22,365 nucleotides of DNA from Peronospora farinosa. Lineage: Eukaryota > Oomycota > Peronosporomycetes > Peronosporales > Peronosporaceae. How positions within the stretch are numbered: the stretch's first letter is position 1; every line of letters begins with the position of its first letter. The notes under the pieces were generated by a model. The model did not search any database, was not told where the DNA came from, and worked only from the letters and a program-made list of their open reading frames with translations. The stretch spans positions 1 to 22,365 of the forward strand of contig CANTFK010000342.1 in the NCBI GenBank assembly GCA_947646735.1. Direction: 5' to 3'. This document shows, piece after piece, positions 1 to 6,858 of the stretch. Position numbers and translations under genes: made by a program.

Positions 1-89
1 TGCGAATAATCGCGGCGCGTGCGCTTAGTGTTGGGCCGCATGGGCGCCTTTGCAGGCGACCCATCAGCCTTACCACGTTTTGGTGGCAT
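1..89 (-). CDS. possible N-terminus of a basic protein, runs off the window
   Basis: An ATG at 89-87 on the minus strand opens a frame of 29 codons with no stop before the window edge. It begins MPPKRGKADGSPAKAP and continues to a basic stretch ending RTRRDYS. A short basic, proline-rich lead into an R-R-x-Y/F-S type sequence is a common way for DNA-binding proteins to start, including CENP-B/pogo-type transposases. Too little is present to assign a family. It is the only open frame here that is not part of a recognised retroelement. It could equally be a chance frame or the start of another transposon protein. Confidence 0.35.
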   Translation of the reverse strand, partial: MPPKRGKADGSPAKAPMRPNTKRTRRDYS

Positions 90-194
90 GAGAATTTAGT
101 AGGCTAAAGCGGCAGGTTTAAAACGGCTTGCAAGTCTCTCTGTCTCCTAGGCGATGTTTTACAAGATGTAAAAATCGTTTAAAAGAGGGGATGG

Positions 195-438
195 TGTAAC
201 GGGCTCAACGTTACACGTACCCGTTAAGTATGCGATACTTAACGGGCAGGTCTCAAAAGGTCGTAAGTACTTAAGACCTGTCGCTCGGGTGTGACACACC
301 ATGTGTCACACCCTTGCGTATGTGATATACACTAGGTGTATTCACATTGATGGGGATGACGCCCAGCTGGGACTAGGCGTCATCAAATGACGTCAGCCAG
401 TTACGTCATTGAGCGAGCTTGAATATATTTAAGCTCGC
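195..438. repeat. array of eight consecutive hairpins
   Basis: Inverted repeats follow one another with little spacing. Arms are 195-201/209-215 (7 bp), 220-231/235-246 (12 bp, 3-base loop), 247-253/274-280 (7 bp), 287-298/302-313 (12 bp, 3-base loop), 321-332/336-346 (11 bp with one bulged base), 355-363/376-384 (9 bp), 386-393/403-410 (8 bp) and 413-420/431-438 (8 bp). Apart from the single bulge, the arms are perfect complements. Hairpin DNA or RNA covers nearly the whole tract. Confidence 0.85.
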
Positions 439-535
439 ACATGTAATAAATTTGGATATTCAGTATTATCAACAATCCATTTTGAATTCTAATGCTGTTG
501 GATGCGCATCTATAGAGATGGCACCCATCATTACA
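195..535. repeat. probable solo LTR, hairpin-rich, family unlike the others in the window
   Basis: The tract starts TGTAACGGGCTCAACGTTACA, which has the same self-complementary start as the other LTRs here, and ends CATCATTACA, the same ending as the LTR at 1598-2062 read on the minus strand. Length is 341 bp. No coding frame is seen. No target-site duplication is visible (left flank GATGG, right flank TATTA), so one or both ends may be wrong. Most of it is taken up by consecutive hairpins, listed separately. Confidence 0.45.
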
Positions 536-555
536 TATTACCCAATCAGTAGTTA

Positions 556-591
556 GATTTATATTTAATTAAATTCTATTAAATATAAATC
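556..591. repeat. AT-rich hairpin, 14-bp perfect arms
   Basis: The arms 556-569 (GATTTATATTTAAT) and 578-591 are exact reverse complements around an 8-base loop. It lies just right of the probable solo LTR end at 535, in non-coding sequence. An AT-only palindrome of this kind arises by chance more easily than the GC-containing ones nearby. Confidence 0.8.
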
Positions 592-652
592 AGTCTTGAA
601 TTTGCTAAAACACCGAAGCACCACGCACGAGAAGCTGAAAACCTTCTACGTG

Positions 653-713
653 ACGTCGGTGCCTTCTTGTCTTAGAAGTTCGTTGTACTTCTAAGACAAG
701 AAGGCACCGACGT
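653..713. repeat. perfect 27-bp hairpin with 7-base loop
   Basis: The arms 653-679 and 687-713 are exact reverse complements over 27 bases of mixed composition, with loop 680-686 (TCGTTGT). The arm begins ACGTCGGTGCC. It is the longest perfect dyad I found in the window and is not part of any coding frame. It could be a terminal or internal hairpin of a non-autonomous element, or the foldback of a small-RNA precursor. No flanking feature decides between these. Confidence 0.9.
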
Positions 714-715
714 AA

Positions 716-851
716 GCGAGAGGCAACTGGTGGTATGACTGCTTAAGCAGTCGACCAACCACATAACCACCCTCGCACGCGAAGTTAAGACGGTCTAACC
801 GCTTCCTCGCTTGTGCTGAAGGTGTGTGCTGAGTAGCACGAGGCAACTTCG
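716..851. other. multi-branched foldback region
   Basis: Two nested foldbacks follow the 27-bp hairpin. In the first, 716-720 pairs with 772-776 and 729-737 with 762-771 (one bulged base), enclosing the 14-bp palindrome ACTGCTTAAGCAGT at 738-751. In the second, 780-786 pairs with 845-851, enclosing CGGT/ACCG (791-794/798-801), CCTC/GAGG (805-808/840-843) and GTGCT/AGCAC (826-830/835-839). There is no convincing coding frame. The arrangement resembles a structured RNA or foldback element, but no known RNA family is recognised. Confidence 0.5.
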
Positions 852-864
852 TAGAAGTGCCCGT

Positions 865-1112
865 CTACAGAATCACATCTTTTTGAAGCTTGTCAACGAC
901 TCCACATTTTTTTTTACAAAAAGCAAGTTTACTACGACCGGCTACGGAAATTTTTATTGAGTTAGGACGGCTATCGGGATCGCAAGTGCAATCAACTAAA
1001 AGCCAAATCATCTTTCTTTCACAGCGCCGCCTCCTCACTGCAACGCGAGTATCAACGACCCTCGAGCACCGCGTCCTTACACTCAACACGATAGTTCTAC
1101 CCGGGGTTTGTA
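865..1112 (+). pseudogene. LINE-type ORF2 remnant, left part (end of the reverse transcriptase region)
   Basis: A plus-strand frame open from 890 contains RLSGSQVQSTKSQIIFL followed by HRVLTLNTIVLPG. In non-LTR retrotransposon reverse transcriptases, an SGL-x-(5-6)-KS motif follows the YADD active site, and an N-x-IVLP-x-hydrophobic-TA motif comes later. The YADD box is absent, so the copy is truncated on its left near 865. The spacing between the two motifs is shorter than I would expect, so there is probably an internal deletion. The frame stops making sense at 1112, where the copia LTR begins, and the expected continuation (YTAAVFEPSPRLGSK) appears at 6859 beyond the copia element. This is inference from family motifs; no search was made. 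Confidence 0.55.
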
Positions 1113-1461
1113 TACGATGTAGAGGCAAATTGGACTCTGTCATTCATTCCACAGGTCTCTCTCGCTCGCTAGCTCTTCACTACTACTCATGCAACCTTAT
1201 CACTGCGCTCGCACCATACGATCCAACAGGCACGCGATCCTTCCACGCCATCGTCACTTCTCACACCACACCATCGTGACTGCTCACACCACGCCATCGT
1301 GACTGCTCACAGCGTCGCACACGCCATCGCGATTACTACCGTACGTCGTCCGCTTCTATCTTCTCGCTGCATACTGAAACTCAGTGTGCCTGATACTTAC
1401 CTTTCGCATCTTCAAGCAACTCTTGAGATCATGCATTCCCACAGAGCGACTACTTTCAATA
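1112..1461 (-). repeat. copia 3' LTR
   Basis: About 350 bp, repeated in direct orientation at 6481-6853. On the minus strand it starts TATTGAAAG (5' copy TGTTGATAG) right after the purine tract and ends near CATCGTA. It carries three units of a 23-bp tandem repeat anchored on CCATCGT at 1248, 1271 and 1294. The left boundary is uncertain by a few bases. Confidence 0.85.
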
Positions 1462-1470
1462 CTCCTCCTC
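1462..1470 (-). other. copia polypurine tract
   Basis: On the minus strand GAGGAGGAG lies immediately before the 3' LTR start. This is the expected place and composition for the plus-strand DNA primer of an LTR retrotransposon. Confidence 0.65.
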
Positions 1471-1498
1471 GGGAACCTGTGTCTCACCTCTTGGCGTA

Positions 1499-1597
1499 CT
1501 AGCCGACACATAGCAGCCCTCGTAGCATTTCCATCTTGGGCGGATCGACCACCTTAGTGAGCAAGTCTGCCAGCATGAGTTCTGAGCGCACGTGCTG
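1499..1597 (-). pseudogene. copia RNase H C-terminal piece, separated by the nested LTR
   Basis: The minus strand reads HVRSELMLADLLTKVVDPP and ends MEMLRGLLCVG plus stop at 1499. V-R-S-E-L-x-L-A-D-x-L-T-K is the typical end of copia RNase H. The preceding residues (DYARRGMIEAQ) lie at 2063-2100, on the far side of the LTR at 1598-2062, so the open frame running upstream through 1693 is LTR sequence read by chance. Confidence 0.85.
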
Positions 1598-2062
1598 TGT
1601 AATGATGCACCCTCCGACTATACTGATAACAGTATAGTCTACCTTCACTGATGACAGTGAAAGCAGGTGCCTCAAAACCTCTCTCTTACACAAGAGGCAG
1701 AGGAATCTTTACTTCTAAACAACACGCTTAGAAGTAGGGAAAAAGAGAACTGTATTAAATATAGTTAAACTATCTTATAAAACTATCACATTGATAACCT
1801 TGTCTTAATTATATTAAAGTACAACTATGTATGCTACCTTCGTGCCCTCCATTAATTGCGCATGTATATCGGTCATCAGTCAGCGGGTCGGTAGATATAA
1901 TGACCTATATCAACCAATATGAGGGCATCTCCAGCTTCAAGGAGATGCGAGGACAATATTATAGGAAACGATAATATTGTCAAATATTATAAGTAATAAT
2001 AAATAATTTATTTGACACTTCGTATTAGCGTCAATATTATGTAACGGGCTCACCCCGTTACA
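1598..2062 (-). repeat. nested solo gypsy-type LTR inside copia RNase H
   Basis: The 465-bp tract reads TGTAACGGGGTGAGCCCGTTACA at its minus-strand start and ends GCATCATTACA. It matches the LTR at 8673-9762 along most of its length once that copy's insertion is removed. There is no internal region, so it is a solo LTR left by LTR-LTR recombination. Flanks read on the minus strand are CAATA and CAGCA, compatible with a decayed 5-bp duplication. It contains many perfect hairpins, for example 1616-1625/1630-1639 and 1644-1650/1655-1661. Confidence 0.85.
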
Positions 2063-2678
2063 TATTGAGCCTCGATCATGCCGCGACGAGCGTAGTCACA
2101 GAGAGATACTTCTATCGGACGTCGATGTGTTTCGCTTTAGTTGATGTCGCTTCGCCGTTGATCTGGCAAATGGCGGCCTGATTGTCGATGCGCATCGTCA
2201 TTGGTAATTCTGGTTCCATGCCGATCTCACGCAGCATTTTCACGGATTCCTAGCAGCTCCCGTGCCACTTCGGATGCAGCCAAGAATTCAGCTTCCATGG
2301 TGCTGAGTGTGACGCCTCCTTGCTTCTTCGCGCACCAGCTCACAACCATACCGTTGAGTCGCACAACGCCGCCGGTGATAGACTTGCGATCCTGTTTGTC
2401 TGCTGCAAAGTCTGCATCACTGAACGACTCGAGCGTCGGTGCGTCGCCCGCGTCGCGCTCTGGCACCATATCGATCTTCATTGCGATCGTCCCCTTCAAG
2501 TATTGTGCGATTCGCTTGGCGAGTTTCTAGTCGTGCACACGCGGTTAGTGCGTCTGTCGTGTTGCTTTTTGTACTGTAAACGACACGTCCAGTCGCGAGC
2601 ATCGTGTGAGCCAAAGAACGACCTTATCGTCGCGTGCTTTCCTGCGTTGTTATTGTCGAGTAGTTTGCTGTCAGCATC
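2063..2678 (-). pseudogene. copia RNase H region, main part
   Basis: The minus strand shows an R-L-D-V-S-F stretch, then YLKGT, then the three RNase H acidic sites: D in SFSDADFA, E in STMEAEFLAA and D in RIDNQAAI. It ends KHIDVR before the nested LTR. The enzyme would degrade the RNA strand of the RNA/DNA hybrid during reverse transcription. There is a one-base shift near 2244 (between LLGIRE and MLREIG), a stop after KHIDVR and a further shift before DYARRGMI. Stops also occur in 2500-2670. Confidence 0.85.
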
Positions 2679-3722
2679 TTACACATCGTACACATCTGCT
2701 CCAATTGGCGAACGCGTGGTATTTGTGTCTCTTAATCCATGCTCTCGCAGCAACTCGACGATGACCTCCTCTTGGTCCAAAACGTAATTTCCACTTGCCG
2801 TCTTGTTCACACGCATTCCGAGGAATTTTGCAACTGGACCGAGGTTTTTGATCGATAGGCACTGCATCAGGTCGAAAAACTGCTTTACTACTTCCGTTGA
2901 CGTTCCAGTGACAAGTATGTCGTCGACGTAGACTCCTGCAACTACGAGCTCTGCGTCCACTCGCCTATAGTATAAGCAGCTGTCACTGATGCACTGCGTG
3001 TACCCGCCTTCGACGAGTCGCTGATGCAGCAGCTGACTCCAGAGTCGGCCGGCCTGTTTAAAGCCATAGAGACTTTTGCGTAGCTCTAGAGCCAAGTCCT
3101 TCGTGCTCGTGACGCCGAGCTCGCGCATGCGCGCCGCTGGTACGTCCATGCCGTTCGGGATGTGCAGTAAGATCTCGAGGTGCGGCTTCTTCGACGCTTT
3201 GACGTACGTATTCGGTATGTCACCGTGCTGAGCCGGGACGCCCCACGTCGCAGCAAGTGCCAGGATCTTTTTCACTGTGGACATATCCATGACCGCAGGG
3301 AAGGTCAGGAAGTAATCAACGCCCAGAACTTGCTCGTTTCCACGGGCAACTAAGCGGGCTTTGCGACGTTCGAGCTCACCGTCCGCGATCGTTTTAGTCT
3401 TAAAGACCCACTTGGAATGCAAGACGTTGCTGCAACTCGGACGACGGACAACTATCCACACGTCGTTGGCCTCGAGAGCCGCGAGCTCCTCCTCCATCGC
3501 CTTCTTCCAGTTCAAACACTGCGTGCTCTTGATCGCTTTGCGGTAATTCTTCGGATCGGGTTCGAACATATGGCTCACCACGTCGGTGCTACGGGCGGCC
3601 TCGTCCTGGATCGTGGCGGCCTTCTTCGACGCTGCACGTGTGGAGATCGGTTGTCTCGTCCCTTTGTGCTTTATCTTTGGCTTCTTGCCAGACGCCTTGG
3701 GCTCACGTTGCGTCGCATGCAC
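2679..3722 (-). pseudogene. copia reverse transcriptase domain
   Basis: This is the longest open frame in the window, 347 codons. It begins in the spacer before RT and shows WKKAMEEELAALEANDVW, then KWVFKTK, KARLVARG, a first catalytic Asp in HGDIPNTY, LRKSLYGFKQAGRLW, and the active-site YVDD at 2919-2930. It copies element RNA into DNA in the particle. The frame stops at 2679 while RNase H continues in other frames, so the polyprotein is broken here. The start at 3722 is only the first Met in an open stretch, not a real start, because gag-pol is made as one polyprotein in this family. Confidence 0.92.
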
Positions 3723-3998
3723 TGGTTTTGATAGTCGCTGCCGGTGTTCGTATTTGCACGGTCATCGCTCTCAAGCTCGCGCTGCAGTTGTGCGTTTTGT
3801 GCTGTTGGCAGTGTCTCGATGTTCTTGACATGTTGTGTGACGATAACAACGTTGTCCTTGCACAAGTAAACACGGAACCTTTCGTCTCGTGGCTTCGACC
3901 AACGATGATGCCGACTTGAGCGCGATGGGAGAACGAGTACTTCCGTGGATCACGGTACACCGTGCAATGCGAACAAAAGACGACGATTTCACGTAGAT
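3723..3998 (-). pseudogene. copia polyprotein spacer between integrase and RT
   Basis: Minus-strand frames here give AQVGIIVGRSHETKG, then RVYLCKDNVVIVTQHVKNIETL. Copia polyproteins have a small SH3-like segment with a G-x-x-V-G-Y/I-x-x-G-x-(3-6)-Y-R-x-Y pattern after the integrase core, and this fits. The pieces lie in two frames (about 3703-3960 and 3671-3865), so at least one indel has occurred. Long plus-strand open frames over this stretch are antisense shadows. Confidence 0.7.
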
Positions 3999-4451
3999 CT
4001 AAAGCTTGCTTCGAAGGACTTCAATTGGGGATGCGCGCTTCGGATTCGCGCTCGTCGGGCTTCTGTTGAGTATGTATGTCGCATACTCAGCAGCGTCTCC
4101 CCAGAACGTCAAAGGCAGTCCCGACGCAAAAATCATCGCCCACCTCATGATTAATACCGTCCGGTGCATACGTTCGAATTTTCCGTTGGACGCCTTATTG
4201 CGCGCCTCACTCACTTGGCAAACGACACCAGTCTGCTTGCAAATCAAGTCGACGTTCTGGTACTCTCCTCCGCCGTCTGTGCGCAACACGGCGACCTTGC
4301 AATTGAACCCTTGCTCGAAGAAAGCGAGTAAATGCTCGAACTTCTTTGCCGCGGCATCCTTGGTTTTAGCCAGGAAGATGCGGCAGTAGTTACTCTTACG
4401 ATCGATGAAACTAACAAGATACCGGTTCCGCAAACGATTAGCCGGTGTCAA
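3999..4451 (-). pseudogene. copia integrase catalytic core
   Basis: The minus-strand frame of 150 codons carries the DDE triad: D in SFIDRKSNYCRIF, D in RTDGGGEYQN, and E in NGKFERMHRTV. It ends with AEYATYILNRSPT, the usual copia end of core. Integrase inserts the cDNA into the genome. The core is preceded by the zinc-binding region at 4470-4988, from which it is separated by a stop. Confidence 0.9.
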
Positions 4452-5120
4452 TGGTCCTTTGAGATCGGATCATATCACTCCGCCGACACATCCCATTGGA
4501 GAGTGCGCGCCGGTGTTCTTCTTACTTTGGCTGTTCTTCGTCTGTTTGCTCTGAGCACACGTGATGCACGTCAAACGTCTGTGATCCGTGATGCGAATTC
4601 CACTGCCCGGGTTCTTTGCGATCCTCTCTATCGTGTCATACGACAAATGCCCGAACTTCTGGTGGAAGTCCACGAGTGTCGCTTCTTGAGCATCGGGCAA
4701 CACATCTGCCGTCGCCTCCTCCTCAAAAGCAGCGAAGATCACGTCTGCTGTCTTTTTCGCGCTGGACGTATCGACGACCAGAACACTATTTCGCATCGTA
4801 ACGGTAAACGCGACGTGTCCATTCGATCGCCGTACGACTTCACGCCCATCGTCAATGTACGTGAGTGCGTACCCAAGCTGCTCGAGCTTCTCGTAAATGA
4901 TGAGATTGTGCGCAAGACTTGGCGCGTAGTAAACGTCCGACAGCTCGATATGACGCTGCTTGCCGCGATCTGTCACAAACAGGCGCACCCGTACGACCTT
5001 CGTGAGCGCGAGCTTCTTGTTGTCAGGAAGAGAGATCTCATCGTTTCACTGCTTGCTGTCGATAAGTAAACGATCGTCGCTCACGATGTGGCGGCTGGCA
5101 CCGCTGTCAAGGATCCAGTC
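4452..5120 (-). pseudogene. copia protease and integrase zinc-binding region
   Basis: Protease: WILDSGASRHIVSDD with the aspartyl active site DSGAS at 5094-5108. After a stop near 5066 comes the protease body (IELSDVYYAPSLAHNLI). The pre-integrase zinc module follows: VDFHQKFGHLSYDT, then CITCAQSK, an H-x4-H and C-x2-C arrangement. The open part is 4470-4988. The protease would cut the polyprotein, and the zinc module supports integrase binding to DNA ends. Confidence 0.88.
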
Positions 5121-6475
5121 GGATCTCGCACCTGTTTGGTTGTCGTTCATGGCCAGCAGTAGCACTTCTTCGTTGTCGTCTTTGCCCTTCTCCTTCTTCT
5201 TCTTGGAGCGGCAGTCCTTCTTCAAATGCCCCTGCTTTTTGCAGTTGTGGCACGTGAGCGTTTCCTTGCGCTGTGTCGAGTCATTTGCGACTGCGACGAC
5301 CTCGCGACCCAGTGACTTGCCGACACGACTGTCGACCTCTACTGCTTAAGCAAAGTGCGCAAGCTCCTCAGCTTGGCGCAAGTAGTCGATGCGTCCTGCG
5401 TAGAACTTTGCCATGAGCACCGTCGACAGATCCGCCGACGCATAGTGTACTATGTTGTCAAGTACCCGCGCCTCGCCGCCTTTACCACACGCGTCGCTCA
5501 CTGCGACCATGTAGAGATAGTGTTCAGGCCACGACCTCTTGTGTTCCTTCTTGGCCGTGAACAGCTTCATCGATTGCGACGCTGTGATCGTCGTCCGGAA
5601 CGTTTGATACATGCGCTCCATGATGTGGTCGAGCGTCGGGAGCTGCTCCTACCAAACATTGACTTGCTTATTGTAGTATCGCTCGGCGGTTCCGCCAAGG
5701 TAGTGCCCGAAGGGATCAACTTTGACATCTTCGGCCCATAGGAAGCCGCACGCCGCCTGTGAGAAGCTCACCGCACGGATGAACGAGCGTCCCCAGTTCT
5801 AAAAGCCGGCGCCGAGTCCTTGATATAGTTCGGAGCCGTCAAACCTTCGGATCGCGAGCTTGCGCTGACGCGCGTCCGGCATCCGATACCCTTTCAGTAC
5901 AGGCGCAGATGTAGCAACCGGCGCTGTCGCTGCCTGTTGTTGCATTGGCGCATACGCTTGCTGTGCGTAGGCTTGTTGCATCGCCGGGGCCTGGAGCTGC
6001 TGCTGCGGTGGCAGTACTCGCAAACCGAGAGGCTCGAACAACGATTGTCTTATAACCGGAGCTCGCAGAGGTGGCCGCGGATCTGCTGGCGGCTCAGGAG
6101 ATCGTCCTGGCGACATGAACCCGATTGATTCGCGGTTCATTGGTCCTCCACCAATCCCTCTGCCAAGAGCGGAGTCAAACAATCCACTGTCGATGGCGCC
6201 GCGTAGGCGCTCGTTCTCATCGATTTGCATCCGCGACATCTCAAGTCGGTCCATGCGCCTCGTCATGGTCTTGAGAGCAGTGAGAATCCGTGCGTTGATG
6301 TCCGAGTTCGGGCCCTTTCGTGAGCAATAGAATCGACAACCATCGCAGCCGCTGGCGCAGCTGGTGAAGCAGCAGCTGCAGCTGTCGGTGAGGCGGCCCT
6401 GTCGTGACCGTCTTCAGCGAGGCGTGCTGCAGTGCTTGGCGTGTCGTTCATCTCAAAGCCAGTCATTGAACTCAT
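5121..6475 (-). pseudogene. copia gag with zinc knuckle
   Basis: The probable gag start is the ATG at 6475, which overlaps the primer site. The N-terminal part (TGFEMNDTPSTAARLAEDGH, then an Ala/Pro-rich stretch) shifts frame near 6265 into 6266-5799, which has a Gln/Ala-rich segment (PPQQQLQ, then AYAQQAYAPMQQQ). A stop near 5800, one near 5650 and one at 5346 break it. The 5621-5346 part (ERMYQTFRTT to LRQAEELAHF) is the UBN2/gag-like core. The zinc knuckle CHNCKKQGHLKKDC (CX2CX4HX4C) is at 5211-5252. Gag forms the particle and binds the RNA. Confidence 0.85.
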
Positions 6476-6480
6476 AACTA
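6464..6480 (-). other. copia primer-binding site, half-tRNA (initiator Met) type
   Basis: Directly inside the 5' LTR the minus strand reads TAGTTATGAGTTCAATG. The core GTTATGAG is complementary to CUCAUAAC, the anticodon loop region of initiator tRNA-Met. Drosophila copia and yeast Ty5 prime from a tRNA cut in this loop, so the position and sequence fit that mode rather than use of a tRNA 3' end. Match length beyond the core is poor. Confidence 0.55.
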
Positions 6481-6853
6481 ATACGATGAAAAAGGCAAGT
6501 TGGATTCTGTCATTCATTCCACAGGTCTCTCTCGCTCGCTAGCTCTTCACTACTACTCATGCAACCTTATCACTGCGCTCGCACCATACGATCCAACAGG
6601 CACGCGATCCTTCCACTCGTCGCGACTGCTCACGCCACGCCATTGTCACTTCTCACACCACACCATCGTGACTGCTCACACCACGCCATCGTGACTGCTC
6701 ACAGCGTCGCACACGCCATCGCGATTACTACCGTACGTCGTCCGCTTCTATCTTCTCGCTGCATACTGAAACTCAGTGTGCCTGATACTTACCTTTCGCA
6801 TCTTCAAGCAACTCTTGAGATCATGCATTCTCACAGAGCGGCTTCTATCAACA
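6481..6853 (-). repeat. copia 5' LTR
   Basis: About 373 bp, the direct repeat of 1112-1461. It starts TGTTGATAG on the minus strand and is followed by the primer site. It has four units of the 23-bp repeat (about 6617, then anchors at 6640, 6663 and 6686) against three in the 3' copy, which accounts for the whole length difference. Confidence 0.87.
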
Positions 6854-6858
6854 TTGTG

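Larger units (their letters stand above)
1112..6853 (-). mobile_element. Ty1/copia retrotransposon, decayed, with nested solo LTR
   Basis: This is a minus-strand element with direct LTRs at about 1112-1461 (3') and 6481-6853 (5'). Internal domains follow copia order: gag with zinc knuckle, protease, integrase, reverse transcriptase, RNase H. A purine tract (GAGGAGGAG on the minus strand, 1462-1470) abuts the 3' LTR and a primer site abuts the 5' LTR. The flanks TTGTA (1108-1112) and TTGTG (6854-6858) look like a 5-bp target duplication with one mismatch. The element sits inside a LINE ORF2 remnant. Many frameshifts and stops make it non-autonomous. By eye the LTRs are about 97% alike outside a repeat-number difference, so it is younger than its LINE host. 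Removing the nested LTR gives about 5.3 kb, normal for copia. Confidence 0.9.

Noticed and set aside
1117..1279. Extension of the plus-strand frame from 890 through the copia LTR
   Set aside because: The reading frame beyond 1112 is LTR sequence, as shown by its repeat at 6481-6853.
1598..1693. N-terminal extension of the short minus-strand frame ending at 1499
   Set aside because: Residues before HVRSEL come from the nested LTR; the true upstream part lies at 2063 and beyond.
3638..3919. Plus-strand frame with a hydrophobic, signal-peptide-like start, possible secreted protein
   Set aside because: It is antisense to the copia spacer between integrase and RT. No effector-type motif follows it.
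4332..5069. Plus-strand frame of 245 codons
   Set aside because: It is antisense to the copia protease and integrase zinc region, which carry catalytic and zinc motifs on the minus strand.
6500..6853. Plus-strand frames over the copia 5' LTR
   Set aside because: Same LTR sequence as at 1112-1461. The frames arise from the 23-bp repeats. Only the part after 6859 is LINE-like.
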